A DNA stretch of 20,488 nt, from IMG/VR virus record IMGVR_UViG_3300025141_009240, positions 1 through 20,488 of that record, one strand, 5' to 3'. The translations under genes were made by a program, and so were the position numbers. Below, piece after piece: positions 11,508 to 20,488 of the stretch (positions are counted from its first letter, which is position 1; every line of letters starts with the position of its first letter). The stretch is from a virus. A model generated the notes under the pieces. It had not been told where the DNA came from and did no database searches. It was given only the letters and a program-made list of their open reading frames with translations.

Positions 11508-13476
11508 CCTAGCAAGAGTAATTGATGAGCATGCGGATAGAGAAGAATCTAGGTTGTCTTATCGTAGAGTTATGTGGCTTCTTGCATGGCACTACCTGTG
11601 CGGAGCTAGACGGTTTGATGTATTTGATCCTCATACAGGAGCATTATCCCCCCACTACTTAGATGAGGAGGGGAACATGGAGTTTCAATCTCAAGAGATG
11701 TTGTCATCTATTGACCGTGTCTCTGCGAGATTAGCATCTCTAGACCTAAGACCTAAAGTTATTCGTAAAGGTATATCCTTAAACAGTATCCGTGAACGAG
11801 CAATTGGTCAGATTGTTATGGATCATGTTATTGCGAATGACCAATTAGAAACAGTTAAAACTCAATTTGCTCATATATTTACAGCACTAGGTTCTTGTGG
11901 TATCGCGGGACACATTACAGATGCTGCAACAATTGGACTAACAGCAGACTTAGAAGTTATCCACCCACGAGAATTATACCCCTTCCCATCTTTAGGAGCA
12001 GACTATACAAAGGCTCGTGGAATAATGAGACAACGAACTGTACCTCTAGATTTCCTAGAAGACATGTTCGGTAAGAAGCTTAAGAAGAGTCTTAAAAAGA
12101 TGGAGTGGTGGGAAGCAAGCATAGGCGAACAAGATGAAGCAAGCGGTGGGGGTGGTGGAGTCAGTGAAAGTGGAAGTGATCTCACCTACCACAGTGATAC
12201 TAGTCAGTCTGGAGGAACCCCCTCTAAACAACATACTTCCTTAGTTAAGATCCGTGAACTATGGACATATGGAGTGGGGGATACGGTGACAAGGTATGTA
12301 GTTACAAGTGGAGAACATGTACTACATGATGAAGAATTTGAAGATCAGGAAGTCTACTGCCCAATCGGTTTTGCAAGGTTTATGGAGAACGGTACATTCC
12401 ATGGAGCAGGACTTTTTGATTTACTGTTTAGTTTGAATAGAGAAATGGAACGATTGTTAAAGTCTTTATTTAATAACATTAGAGATACAGATAGGTATGG
12501 AGTTCTTGTTATGCCTCAGGGTCAATTCAACGACCGTGCTATGCTAAGGGATGTAGGAGGCGGTCTTCGAGTTCTTCCGTTTGAACCAGACCCAGTAGTA
12601 GAAACCTTTAGACCTTTTAACATTACACCATATAACGCAGGAGATATTCCCGGTAAGACGGCTGCGTTTGCAAAGGATCTTCTTGACAGGATGAATCCTG
12701 TACAAGACCTTATTCGTGAGAAGGGTCGTGTAGATTCTGCGGTAGGGTTATCGTTCCTTGATGAACAAATCAATAAGGCGATGACCAATCCTAGTCGTGG
12801 TATAGAGCAAGCGTTCGGAGGTTGTTTCCGTTCAGTTCTTGCTGGCTCTATTAGAACGCTCATTGATAATCCAATAGCCATCCCCGTTTCAGATCTTAAT
12901 CTTGAGATGGCAGGAGCCATCATTGATGCAGATAAGAGTGAGATTCAGTTCCAAGGAACAAATCCTCTACCTTCCTTAAAGAATGTATCTATCACTATTA
13001 AGGAAACCAGCCCTCGTTCGATGGTTGCTCGTAAGACTGAAGCGATGGAGATGTTGAAGGCAGGAATTGCGGATCCAGACACATTCAAACTTCTTGTTCT
13101 TAAAGAAGGATTAGACTTTGCTGTTTGGTTGGACGAAGAAAAGTCTGCCTATGATATGGTAGTTCGCAACTGTCTGGTGTTATATGGAGATGGTCAAGAT
13201 CCGGGTCAAATCATTTTGACCCCCCACACATCTAGACCAGAATTTCAATTAAGAGTTATTATCGCATTTATGTCAGGACCACTAATGGCAGTAGCAAGCA
13301 CAGAAGTACAAAACGAATTTATAAAACTTAAAGAGTTTATGATGCAGTCAACTGGAGCAATGATGCCAGAAGGTGTACCATCTCCAATGGAAGCTGCTAT
13401 GATGCAAAACCCACAAGGGGAAATGGAAATGGGCCAAGGTGGTCCAATGCCATTCCCACAACAAGGAGCCATGTAA
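11467..13476 (+). CDS. Portal protein
   Basis: The 669-residue protein lies between terL and the scaffold gene, the standard portal position, and has portal-like size and texture. A helical N-terminal segment leads into a mixed domain. A Gly/Ser-rich linker lies at about 224-252, then a wing-like region, a long helical stretch near FDLLFSLNREMERLLKSLF and a Met/Gln-rich tail. Portals form the dodecameric ring at one capsid vertex through which DNA enters and leaves. The start is GTG 11467 with AAAGG eight bases upstream. It overlaps the preceding gene by 41 bases and is followed at once by the scaffold ATG. The AAGGAG at its very end serves the scaffold gene. Confidence 0.88.
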   Translation: MALDTIKLPKNKHDLARVIDEHADREESRLSYRRVMWLLAWHYLCGARRFDVFDPHTGALSPHYLDEEGNMEFQSQEMLSSIDRVSARLASLDLRPKVIRKGISLNSIRERAIGQIVMDHVIANDQLETVKTQFAHIFTALGSCGIAGHITDAATIGLTADLEVIHPRELYPFPSLGADYTKARGIMRQRTVPLDFLEDMFGKKLKKSLKKMEWWEASIGEQDEASGGGGGVSESGSDLTYHSDTSQSGGTPSKQHTSLVKIRELWTYGVGDTVTRYVVTSGEHVLHDEEFEDQEVYCPIGFARFMENGTFHGAGLFDLLFSLNREMERLLKSLFNNIRDTDRYGVLVMPQGQFNDRAMLRDVGGGLRVLPFEPDPVVETFRPFNITPYNAGDIPGKTAAFAKDLLDRMNPVQDLIREKGRVDSAVGLSFLDEQINKAMTNPSRGIEQAFGGCFRSVLAGSIRTLIDNPIAIPVSDLNLEMAGAIIDADKSEIQFQGTNPLPSLKNVSITIKETSPRSMVARKTEAMEMLKAGIADPDTFKLLVLKEGLDFAVWLDEEKSAYDMVVRNCLVLYGDGQDPGQIILTPHTSRPEFQLRVIIAFMSGPLMAVASTEVQNEFIKLKEFMMQSTGAMMPEGVPSPMEAAMMQNPQGEMEMGQGGPMPFPQQGAM

Positions 13477-14394
13477 ATGTCTGAAGAAAATACCCCGCAA
13501 GAAATACCCCAACCAGAAGTAACTGAAGCACCAACACAACCATCGATGGATCTCGATTCAACTATAAAGGTTGATGGGCAAGAGGTTTCGGTTAGGGAAT
13601 TAATTAATTCTCGCGATGAAGCAACTAAACTTAAAGAGTATAATGAACAAGCTCGTAAACTTATCGCCCCTAATCAAGGGGGAACTGAAGATAGAGAACA
13701 AGCGATTAGATTCCTCATGACACAGGAGGGGTATAGCCCCGAGGATATTAATGAGTATGTTAATTGGTCTTCTGAAATGGAAGAACAACCTCAAGAATTT
13801 GAAACCCCTTACGAACCTCAATATGAGGGAGAAATTACAGATGAAGAAATACACCAACAATATTATCAGGAGCAAATGATGCGAGAACAAGAACAACAAC
13901 GAATGGGTGAGATTGAAGAACGCCAATCTCGTCTAGGTACGGAAATGATGAAGAAAGAAATGTCTACTGCCATAGACAACATTATGGGTTCAAGTAAAGA
14001 CATCTCCAAGTTGATGGGGGTCTCTGCGGATGAAGAAAATAATCGAGGTGATATCCTTCGTCATGAAGTAGAAAATGCCATGATGGATAGTCTTCGTAGG
14101 CGTAGAGCATCAGGGGAAGCATTCAATAATAATTGGTTCACTGAAGAGGCTGGTAATGCAGCCAAAACAGTGTATGATAAATTTCGTTCGGTAATCGGTG
14201 ATCCAGATAAAATCCAGCGTTCACCGGAAACAGCAACAGAAGATAGTTTGTTTAATAAACCTCCAGTAGATCCTCCTAAGTTTGAGAAGGGTGACGATAT
14301 GGGTGACATTAATGTCAAATCCCGTGATTGGACACTCGACACTTTACTAAGAGGTGCACAAGAAGGTGCTGCTGGAGGAGAATCGAAAGCTTAA
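13477..14394 (+). CDS. Capsid scaffolding protein
   Basis: The 305-residue protein is strongly acidic and Gln/Glu-rich. Near the N-terminus it has the pattern STIKVDGQEVSVRELINS (28-45), common in phage scaffolds. A predicted coiled-coil helix with Gln/Glu/Met runs from about 118 to 165. Scaffolds line the inside of the procapsid, guide capsid assembly and leave or are cleaved before packaging. A helical, mixed-charge C-terminal region would contact the capsid protein. The ATG follows directly on the portal stop, with AAGGAG eight bases before it inside the portal gene. Portal, scaffold, capsid order supports the call. Confidence 0.88.
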   Translation: MSEENTPQEIPQPEVTEAPTQPSMDLDSTIKVDGQEVSVRELINSRDEATKLKEYNEQARKLIAPNQGGTEDREQAIRFLMTQEGYSPEDINEYVNWSSEMEEQPQEFETPYEPQYEGEITDEEIHQQYYQEQMMREQEQQRMGEIEERQSRLGTEMMKKEMSTAIDNIMGSSKDISKLMGVSADEENNRGDILRHEVENAMMDSLRRRRASGEAFNNNWFTEEAGNAAKTVYDKFRSVIGDPDKIQRSPETATEDSLFNKPPVDPPKFEKGDDMGDINVKSRDWTLDTLLRGAQEGAAGGESKA

Positions 14395-14416
14395 AATTAA
14401 TTAAGGAAAAATCAAG

Positions 14417-16012
14417 ATGACAGCAGTAGCTAATTCGCTCTTCAATATACATGAAGACCGTATCGAAGAAGTCATCAATAAGAATGTTGAGGTTTTCCTT
14501 CCCGGTTTAGATCCTATTTGGCGAGATATTATCTCGACAAGTCAAGGGGTCGGTCCTGTAGATGCACTCGGTCGTGACTTAAAAATACTTAAAGTATTTA
14601 TGGGTTCAATGGCAGGTGTTCTCGAACAGGGTAAACCACGGAATGATCTCACTCTTTATGGTGACGATACCGATCAACATGGTATCCGATTGTATACACA
14701 AAATCTCGATCAAACTTGGCCTTCACCACTAGATGGTCCTAACGCCATGCCTTACCGTCTCGGTATTGGTATGCGTTCCATGATGTCCAACATCATGTTC
14801 ACTCTTGGTGAATTACAAGCAGAAGCGACTCCCGCCTTTATCGGTGAGATCATTGCTCCTAAACTCGAAGGTTTTGCTCGTAATATTTCTCACACACTCT
14901 GTAACTATTGGTATCTAAATCAAGCTGATAACTACCAATTAAGTACAATCACAAGTAAAGTAGCAGTAGTAGACCTTACAGCTACTGTTGGTGGTTATGA
15001 AGTCACATTCACTCCCGGAAACGGTGCAGTAGACCGATACTATGTCGGTCAACGAGTTGATGTTTATGACTCCTCATTCACAGTTCGTAAGAATGATAGT
15101 GCCGCTGAAGCTTCACAAACTTTAGCTACACGACGATCAACTTATATTTCTCGTGTAGATGAAATGCTAGGTACAGTTACATTAAACTCTACTCACAACC
15201 CAGAAACTGACAGTTCAAGTCACTGGGAAGGTGGGGCAATTGCTGACGGTGACCTCGTCGTATATGCAAGTAGTGATCACGCTCTTGGTGGCACAAACGC
15301 ATCACACGGTTTCGCTGGTGTCAACAGTTGGCTAAAATCTGGTCAAGCGGGTGATGTCAATAATACTCACTTACTTGGTGATGACCGTGATACCGCTAAC
15401 ACAATTAGTGTTAACGACCACCCAGAGTTTAAATCATTTACTAAAGCGAGTGTTGGTGTTCTAACTGAACACAAACTTCGCCAATATTTGCGTCGATTCC
15501 ACGCAGCCAAAAACAAGTACGGTCAATATATTGACTGCTTGATTGCCAGTGATGGTGTTTGGTTGAACTACGAATCAACGAAAATTGGTCGTGAAATTTT
15601 AGATCGTACTGGTCGCCTTTCAAGCGTGACTAGCGAAGGTTCAAATGAAGGCTTCAAATTCACCTTTGATGGTCGTTCATATACTGGTTACACCTCAACT
15701 TATGTTGAAGACAACACCGTATATGGAATCCGAAAAGGTGGAAATAACTGGAAACGATATGTTCCACCTTCAATAGCGGGTACAAGCAAGTTTGGTCAAG
15801 CAGACGCTGGTGCTCCATTTGAATTCATTGCTGGTGCTCTTACAGGTACTGGTTCGAATAAACTCCCCATTTACAATTCCTCCGGTTCTACCACTCTGGT
15901 AACTGAAGGCGTTCAAATGCCTGGTCAAATGCGCATGCAATTGGTTCCTGACCAACCTGCTGGCATGAAGCTAAGCGGGGTTACCCAAGACAAACTTTAT
16001 AGTGATTATTAA
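14417..16012 (+). CDS. Major capsid protein
   Basis: The 531-residue protein directly follows the scaffold gene, with AAGGA nine bases before ATG 14417. It opens with a helical segment (RIEEVINKNVEVFLPGLDPI) and GRDLKILKVFMG, as in several HK97-fold capsid proteins. A beta-rich stretch at about 190-290 (YYVGQRVDVYDSS, YISRVDEMLGTVTL) looks like an insertion domain of the kind found in larger capsid proteins, then the main fold resumes (HKLRQYLRRFHAAKNKYG). Many copies form the shell. A strong intrinsic terminator follows, fitting a gene made in large amounts. The assignment rests on position, size and texture; no catalytic motif exists to confirm it. Confidence 0.85.
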   Translation: MTAVANSLFNIHEDRIEEVINKNVEVFLPGLDPIWRDIISTSQGVGPVDALGRDLKILKVFMGSMAGVLEQGKPRNDLTLYGDDTDQHGIRLYTQNLDQTWPSPLDGPNAMPYRLGIGMRSMMSNIMFTLGELQAEATPAFIGEIIAPKLEGFARNISHTLCNYWYLNQADNYQLSTITSKVAVVDLTATVGGYEVTFTPGNGAVDRYYVGQRVDVYDSSFTVRKNDSAAEASQTLATRRSTYISRVDEMLGTVTLNSTHNPETDSSSHWEGGAIADGDLVVYASSDHALGGTNASHGFAGVNSWLKSGQAGDVNNTHLLGDDRDTANTISVNDHPEFKSFTKASVGVLTEHKLRQYLRRFHAAKNKYGQYIDCLIASDGVWLNYESTKIGREILDRTGRLSSVTSEGSNEGFKFTFDGRSYTGYTSTYVEDNTVYGIRKGGNNWKRYVPPSIAGTSKFGQADAGAPFEFIAGALTGTGSNKLPIYNSSGSTTLVTEGVQMPGQMRMQLVPDQPAGMKLSGVTQDKLYSDY

Positions 16013-16054
16013 TCTCTAAAAGTTTAAGTTAAACATATCCTCCTGTGTTGGGAA

Positions 16055-16090
16055 GAGGGTCTGCCGAGTATGGTGGGCCCTCTTTCTTTT
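16055..16090 (+). terminator. Strong intrinsic terminator after the capsid gene
   Basis: GAGGGTCTGCC (16055-16065) pairs with GGTGGGCCCTC (16072-16082), 11 pairs including three G-T wobbles, around the loop GAGTAT. TTTCTTTT follows. It lies 43 bases after the capsid stop. Because it falls inside the extended frame that begins at GTG 16045, it argues that the next gene starts later, at ATG 16105. Confidence 0.85.
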
Positions 16091-16104
16091 GGTATACTGA
16101 TGAA

Positions 16105-16653
16105 ATGGATATAAAAATCACATATGATCCTTACGAGGAAGCAGTAAACACAGGACTTGTGATGGGAGCCCACCACAAGATTCTCCCCGAGAGTGAGTGG
16201 CTCAAACACATAAAGAGGGAAACAGGTAGGAAAGACCTATTCATGTACTATCATGAATACACGGAACAATATGTACTTGCTCACTGGATCTACCCTCCTT
16301 GGGAGGTTACTAAACCCGTGTGTTTAGAATTAGAATCTATGCCTAAGGCTCCAGACCGTGGCGGGTGGATTCCTACCTATGCGATAAAACTTAGGTGTAA
16401 ACCTGTAGATATGGAAGAGCAAATGCTCCAGCGTAGATTAAGGTCTCAAGCGGATGCCCGTAATATTGATAGGAAGAAGCGAGAAGACATTGAAAGAAAG
16501 TACGAATCTGTTGCATACTTGAAAGGAAAGGGCATGGAATCAGAGGCCCTGTCTTTACAAAATTCTAAGGTTCACTATAGTGAAGAGGGAACTAGTGAGT
16601 TAGCCGAAGATCTCAATAATGCAGCCAAAGGACGAATAATTACCAATGCATAG
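16105..16653 (+). CDS. Hypothetical structural-block protein
   Basis: From ATG 16105 the product is 182 residues starting MDIKITYDPYEEAVNTGLVM. The N-terminal 110 residues are mixed with many aromatics (MYYHEYTEQYVLAHWIYPPW), suggesting a compact domain. From about 117 to 160 it is a charged helix (MLQRRLRSQADARNIDRKKR), possibly coiled coil. I do not recognise a family. Being just downstream of the major capsid gene it may be a head completion or minor capsid protein. No good binding site precedes the ATG. The frame is open back to GTG 16045, but the terminator stem lies there. It overlaps the next gene by eight bases. Confidence 0.72.
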   Translation: MDIKITYDPYEEAVNTGLVMGAHHKILPESEWLKHIKRETGRKDLFMYYHEYTEQYVLAHWIYPPWEVTKPVCLELESMPKAPDRGGWIPTYAIKLRCKPVDMEEQMLQRRLRSQADARNIDRKKREDIERKYESVAYLKGKGMESEALSLQNSKVHYSEEGTSELAEDLNNAAKGRIITNA

Positions 16654-19310
16654 TACTGGATCTATATTAATGACAACCCTTGAGAGGATTCGTACCTTTT
16701 TAGACGACCCCTCTCTTGATGCTAAATACGACAACGACTTTCTGGTAAGGCAGATTATTGAGCCGGAGATGGTTAATGTTATCACGGCTATTAATCAAAA
16801 TAGAGACGAGCCTATACTTTGTAAATTTTCATTGGATGCACTTGGCCTCAATGATACTCATATAGAACTCCCTCCTAATATAGGAATTATTCATAGGATT
16901 ACCTCGTTAAATGCTGCGGGGGAGGTATTAGATGATATAGCAAAACGAGATGAAACGGATCCTCGTGGACCCGGTTGGCATCTTGACGGTAGAGATTTAT
17001 ATCTTCGCCCCGATTGGACTCCCGATACTGCGGGATACGAGGTTTGGTATACGCCCTCTGGCGACTTTAACCCCCACTACGCCTCTAGTGACGGGACCCT
17101 TGCAGCTGATGCGGGTACTCCATTAGTAGTGGATCAGTTAACATTTGCCGCCACCCCAACAGTGGGGGGAATAGACATGCGAGAAAGTGCGTATGTCGGT
17201 GGGGTTCTTCGTGTATGGTCCGGTAATAAAACTGTAGTCCAAGAAAGAGTTATCACTTCTTATAACGCAAATACAAAGGTGGTAGTAGTCCGTACTGGTT
17301 TTACTACTCCAGTTGTTGCCGGTGAAGTTCAATATGAAATTGTACCTGAGTTTATGGGACAAATTTGGCAAGCAGTTGCACTCGCATCTTCTATGAATCT
17401 AGGTGTTGCTCGTAATATTAACGAGAAACACATGGCGTATCTTAAGGAGCAATTTTCCCTTGCCCTTCAAACCGCAGCGAGATTGACATCTGCTAAAGTA
17501 GATGAAAAGGGTGTTGCCCCAGAGAACTCTGTTCTTTACACGATGCTCCAAAGAATTCGATGGGGACTTCCAGACCAGATAGAAAAGGAAATGTCAAACG
17601 ATTACATCATGCGTTCTGTAGTTAATCCTAAACTTGGAGAAGTGATGTCTATGATGGGGGGTCGTAGTGATTCTCAAATAGTTTTACGACATGCTTTAAC
17701 ATTAGCAGTAGATACAGAATATTACATACTTCCTCCTTGTATAGGTAAAGCCCTTAGAATTGCACAACTTACTAATACTGCTAGGAAGGGACTAGTTACT
17801 AAAGAGATTCGTCAAAGAGACGAGAACGACCCTCAAGGTAGTGGTTGGGCTATAGAAGGTAATAGACTTTCGATTCGTCCTTATTCTACAGGTACTAGTA
17901 GTGATTATTCCATTTGGTATCACCCCAATGGTGACTTCATGCCTCACTACGCTAAAGACGGGGTCCTGTCTGGTTCGAGTAAAACTTTAACTTTAACTAA
18001 GAACACTCTATTTTCTAGATTACTAGGCTCGGTTGATAAAAGAGTAAACTCTTACCTTGGTGCAACACTACGGGTATTCGAATCCGATGGTTCAATCTCT
18101 GAAAGGGTCATTGTGGGACATAGTGCAGGTAACTCAGATGGATCGGGAACTACAACTGGAACGGTTACAGTTTCTGAAGCGTTTACGACTACAGGTGGAC
18201 CAGTTACGGTTGCATACGAGATAGTAGCTCCTTGGATGCATACTACAATGTCTGCAGTTGTTGCGAGATCCATATTGGAACTTGTTGCTCTTAAGGGACA
18301 AATAAGTGAAGCAGACCTTGCGATTCTTTCTGAGTCTGCTAAATCTGCGATGACCTCTGCAATGATTTCCGTGAGAGAAAGAAACGCCCAAGATATTGTT
18401 CCAAACAAAGATTCCTCTCTTCATATGATTCTTGAGAAAACCAAGACCATCCTCGGTGATATTGCAAAGGAACTTGATTACTCTGATGATTATATTTTTA
18501 GGCACGGTATCGTACCTGAGTATAGCAGGGTCATATCTAGGATTCAAAATACATCAACGGATTATGTTCAAGAAAAAACTACAATCACATTGGTTAAGGA
18601 TCAACAGTACTATGAAGTACCTGCGTGTGTTGGAGAGATACTCAGAATTGTAACTACATTTGATGATGGGAGACTTAAAACAGAAATGATGCCTAGAGGA
18701 CAATATAATCCTAAAGGTCCAAATTGGAGTATGGAAGGTAATATGCTTTCCATTAGACCTTTCCCGCAAGCAGCAGAAAACATGGAGATATGGTTTATTC
18801 CTTCTACAGATGTTAAACCCCACTATGCTGAGGATGGAGTTATAGACGCAGGTACAGAATTTACTTTATCTGCTGGGGGTTGGGATTCTCAAATACTGGG
18901 AGATCTTGATCGTAGAGAAAGTTCCTATGTAGGATGTACCCTTAGACTTATAGGTAGAGAACATGGTAGGGTTCAAGAAAGAATTATTACCACACATACT
19001 GCACTGTCCAATCCCCCCGAGGTTACCTTTAGATCACCATTTACAGATCTAGAGATTATAAATGGTACGGTTTCTTATGAGATAGTGCCTATCCACTTTA
19101 ATGCAGTATCTGAAGCAGTTGCTCAAGGTGCAGCAATGAATCTACTTGTATCTGCAAGAAGAGTTACTAAAGCACAACATCTAATGTTAATGACAAACTT
19201 CAAGTCTGCGATGAAGACTGCAATGGATAACTTTACATTTAAGCAGAATCGAATGCCTAAGAAGTATGAACGAGATACCGTAGACAATAAAAATCGTTAC
19301 GGTGGACTCT

Positions 19311-19324
<14 letters not shown>
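16646..19324 (+). CDS. Triplicated adaptor-like virion protein
   Basis: The 892-residue protein consists of three copies of a module of about 290 residues (roughly 9-295, 296-590, 591-892). Each has a helical start with a (D/N)DFL- or DDYI-like motif and a strand ending in LPP or VPA. Then come [12 protein letters not shown]-type, WY(T/H)P(S/N)GDFxPHYA and YEIVP motifs, and closing helices. The YxLP, then W..G..L.LRP, then Y.VWY.P pattern resembles head-tail adaptor and connector proteins, normally a single short copy. It could be a fused connector or a tail/head decoration protein; this is inference. ATG 16646 has AAAGGA 13 bases upstream; ATG 16670 in frame is an alternative. It overlaps the genes on both sides. 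Confidence 0.8.
16670..19321 (+). repeat. Three protein-level repeats of about 290 residues
   Basis: Matching motifs recur with a period of 290-292 residues. [13 protein letters not shown] at 134-146, [13 protein letters not shown] at 424-436 and [13 protein letters not shown] at 716-728 correspond, as do YEIVPEF at 230, YEIVAPW at 524 and YEIVPIH at 811. [22 protein letters not shown] and [10 protein letters not shown] also correspond. The DNA is much less alike than the protein, so the duplication is old. Confidence 0.85.

Positions 19325-20488
<1,164 letters not shown>

Noticed and set aside
12522-12923. Leftward frames within the portal gene (12003-12185, 12522-12923, 13245-13472)
   Set aside because: They are antisense to a clearly coding frame, with no binding sites or plausible domains.
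18052-18547. Leftward frames of 118 and 137 codons within the triplicated protein gene
   Set aside because: They are antisense shadows of a strongly coding repeat protein and overlap each other in different frames.

Overview
The window is about 20.5 kb of a tailed double-stranded DNA phage genome (Caudoviricetes type). The evidence is an ordered virion-assembly block on the + strand: terminase large subunit, portal, scaffold, major capsid protein, then probable connector and fibre genes. I see no rRNA, tRNA, integrase, CRISPR array or insertion sequence. Both ends of the window cut through genes. The host cannot be read from the sequence. Base composition is moderately AT-rich, and most starts have Shine-Dalgarno sites of the AGGAG type, so a bacterial host is certain but not identified. 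No tape-measure gene is visible, so a short-tailed phage is possible but unproven.

Layout. Positions 1-2570 hold a leftward cluster of small genes: an unknown gene that ends at a very strong intrinsic terminator, then a tightly coupled series (DnaJ-type zinc-finger protein, N4BP2-like P-loop kinase, three-helix membrane protein), then two further small genes, the last cut by the window edge. Positions 2569-3177 hold no credible intact gene. They carry a large inverted duplication that includes a broken copy of the neighbouring gene's 5' end, a three-way-junction-like core with two perfect hairpins, and a cluster of five TGTACC boxes in front of a rightward glycosyltransferase gene (3178-3897). 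That gene converges on a leftward pair: a small unknown gene (3875-4174) and a superfamily 3, D5/P4-type replicative helicase (4199-5647).

From 5712 to the right edge all genes are rightward and nearly gapless, as expected of a late operon: a 770-residue basic repeat-containing protein, a possible HTH protein, two small overlapping genes in the small-terminase position, TerL, a small linker gene, portal, scaffold and major capsid protein. A strong terminator follows the capsid gene. It would limit read-through into the genes beyond: an unknown 183-residue protein, an 892-residue protein made of three copies of one adaptor-like module, and two consecutive collagen-like proteins, the second running off the window.

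The parts I find most unusual are the inverted duplication with its structured core, the triplicated adaptor-like protein, stop codons placed in the loops of hairpins at the ends of several leftward genes, and a 176-bp out-of-frame gene overlap just before the terminase.
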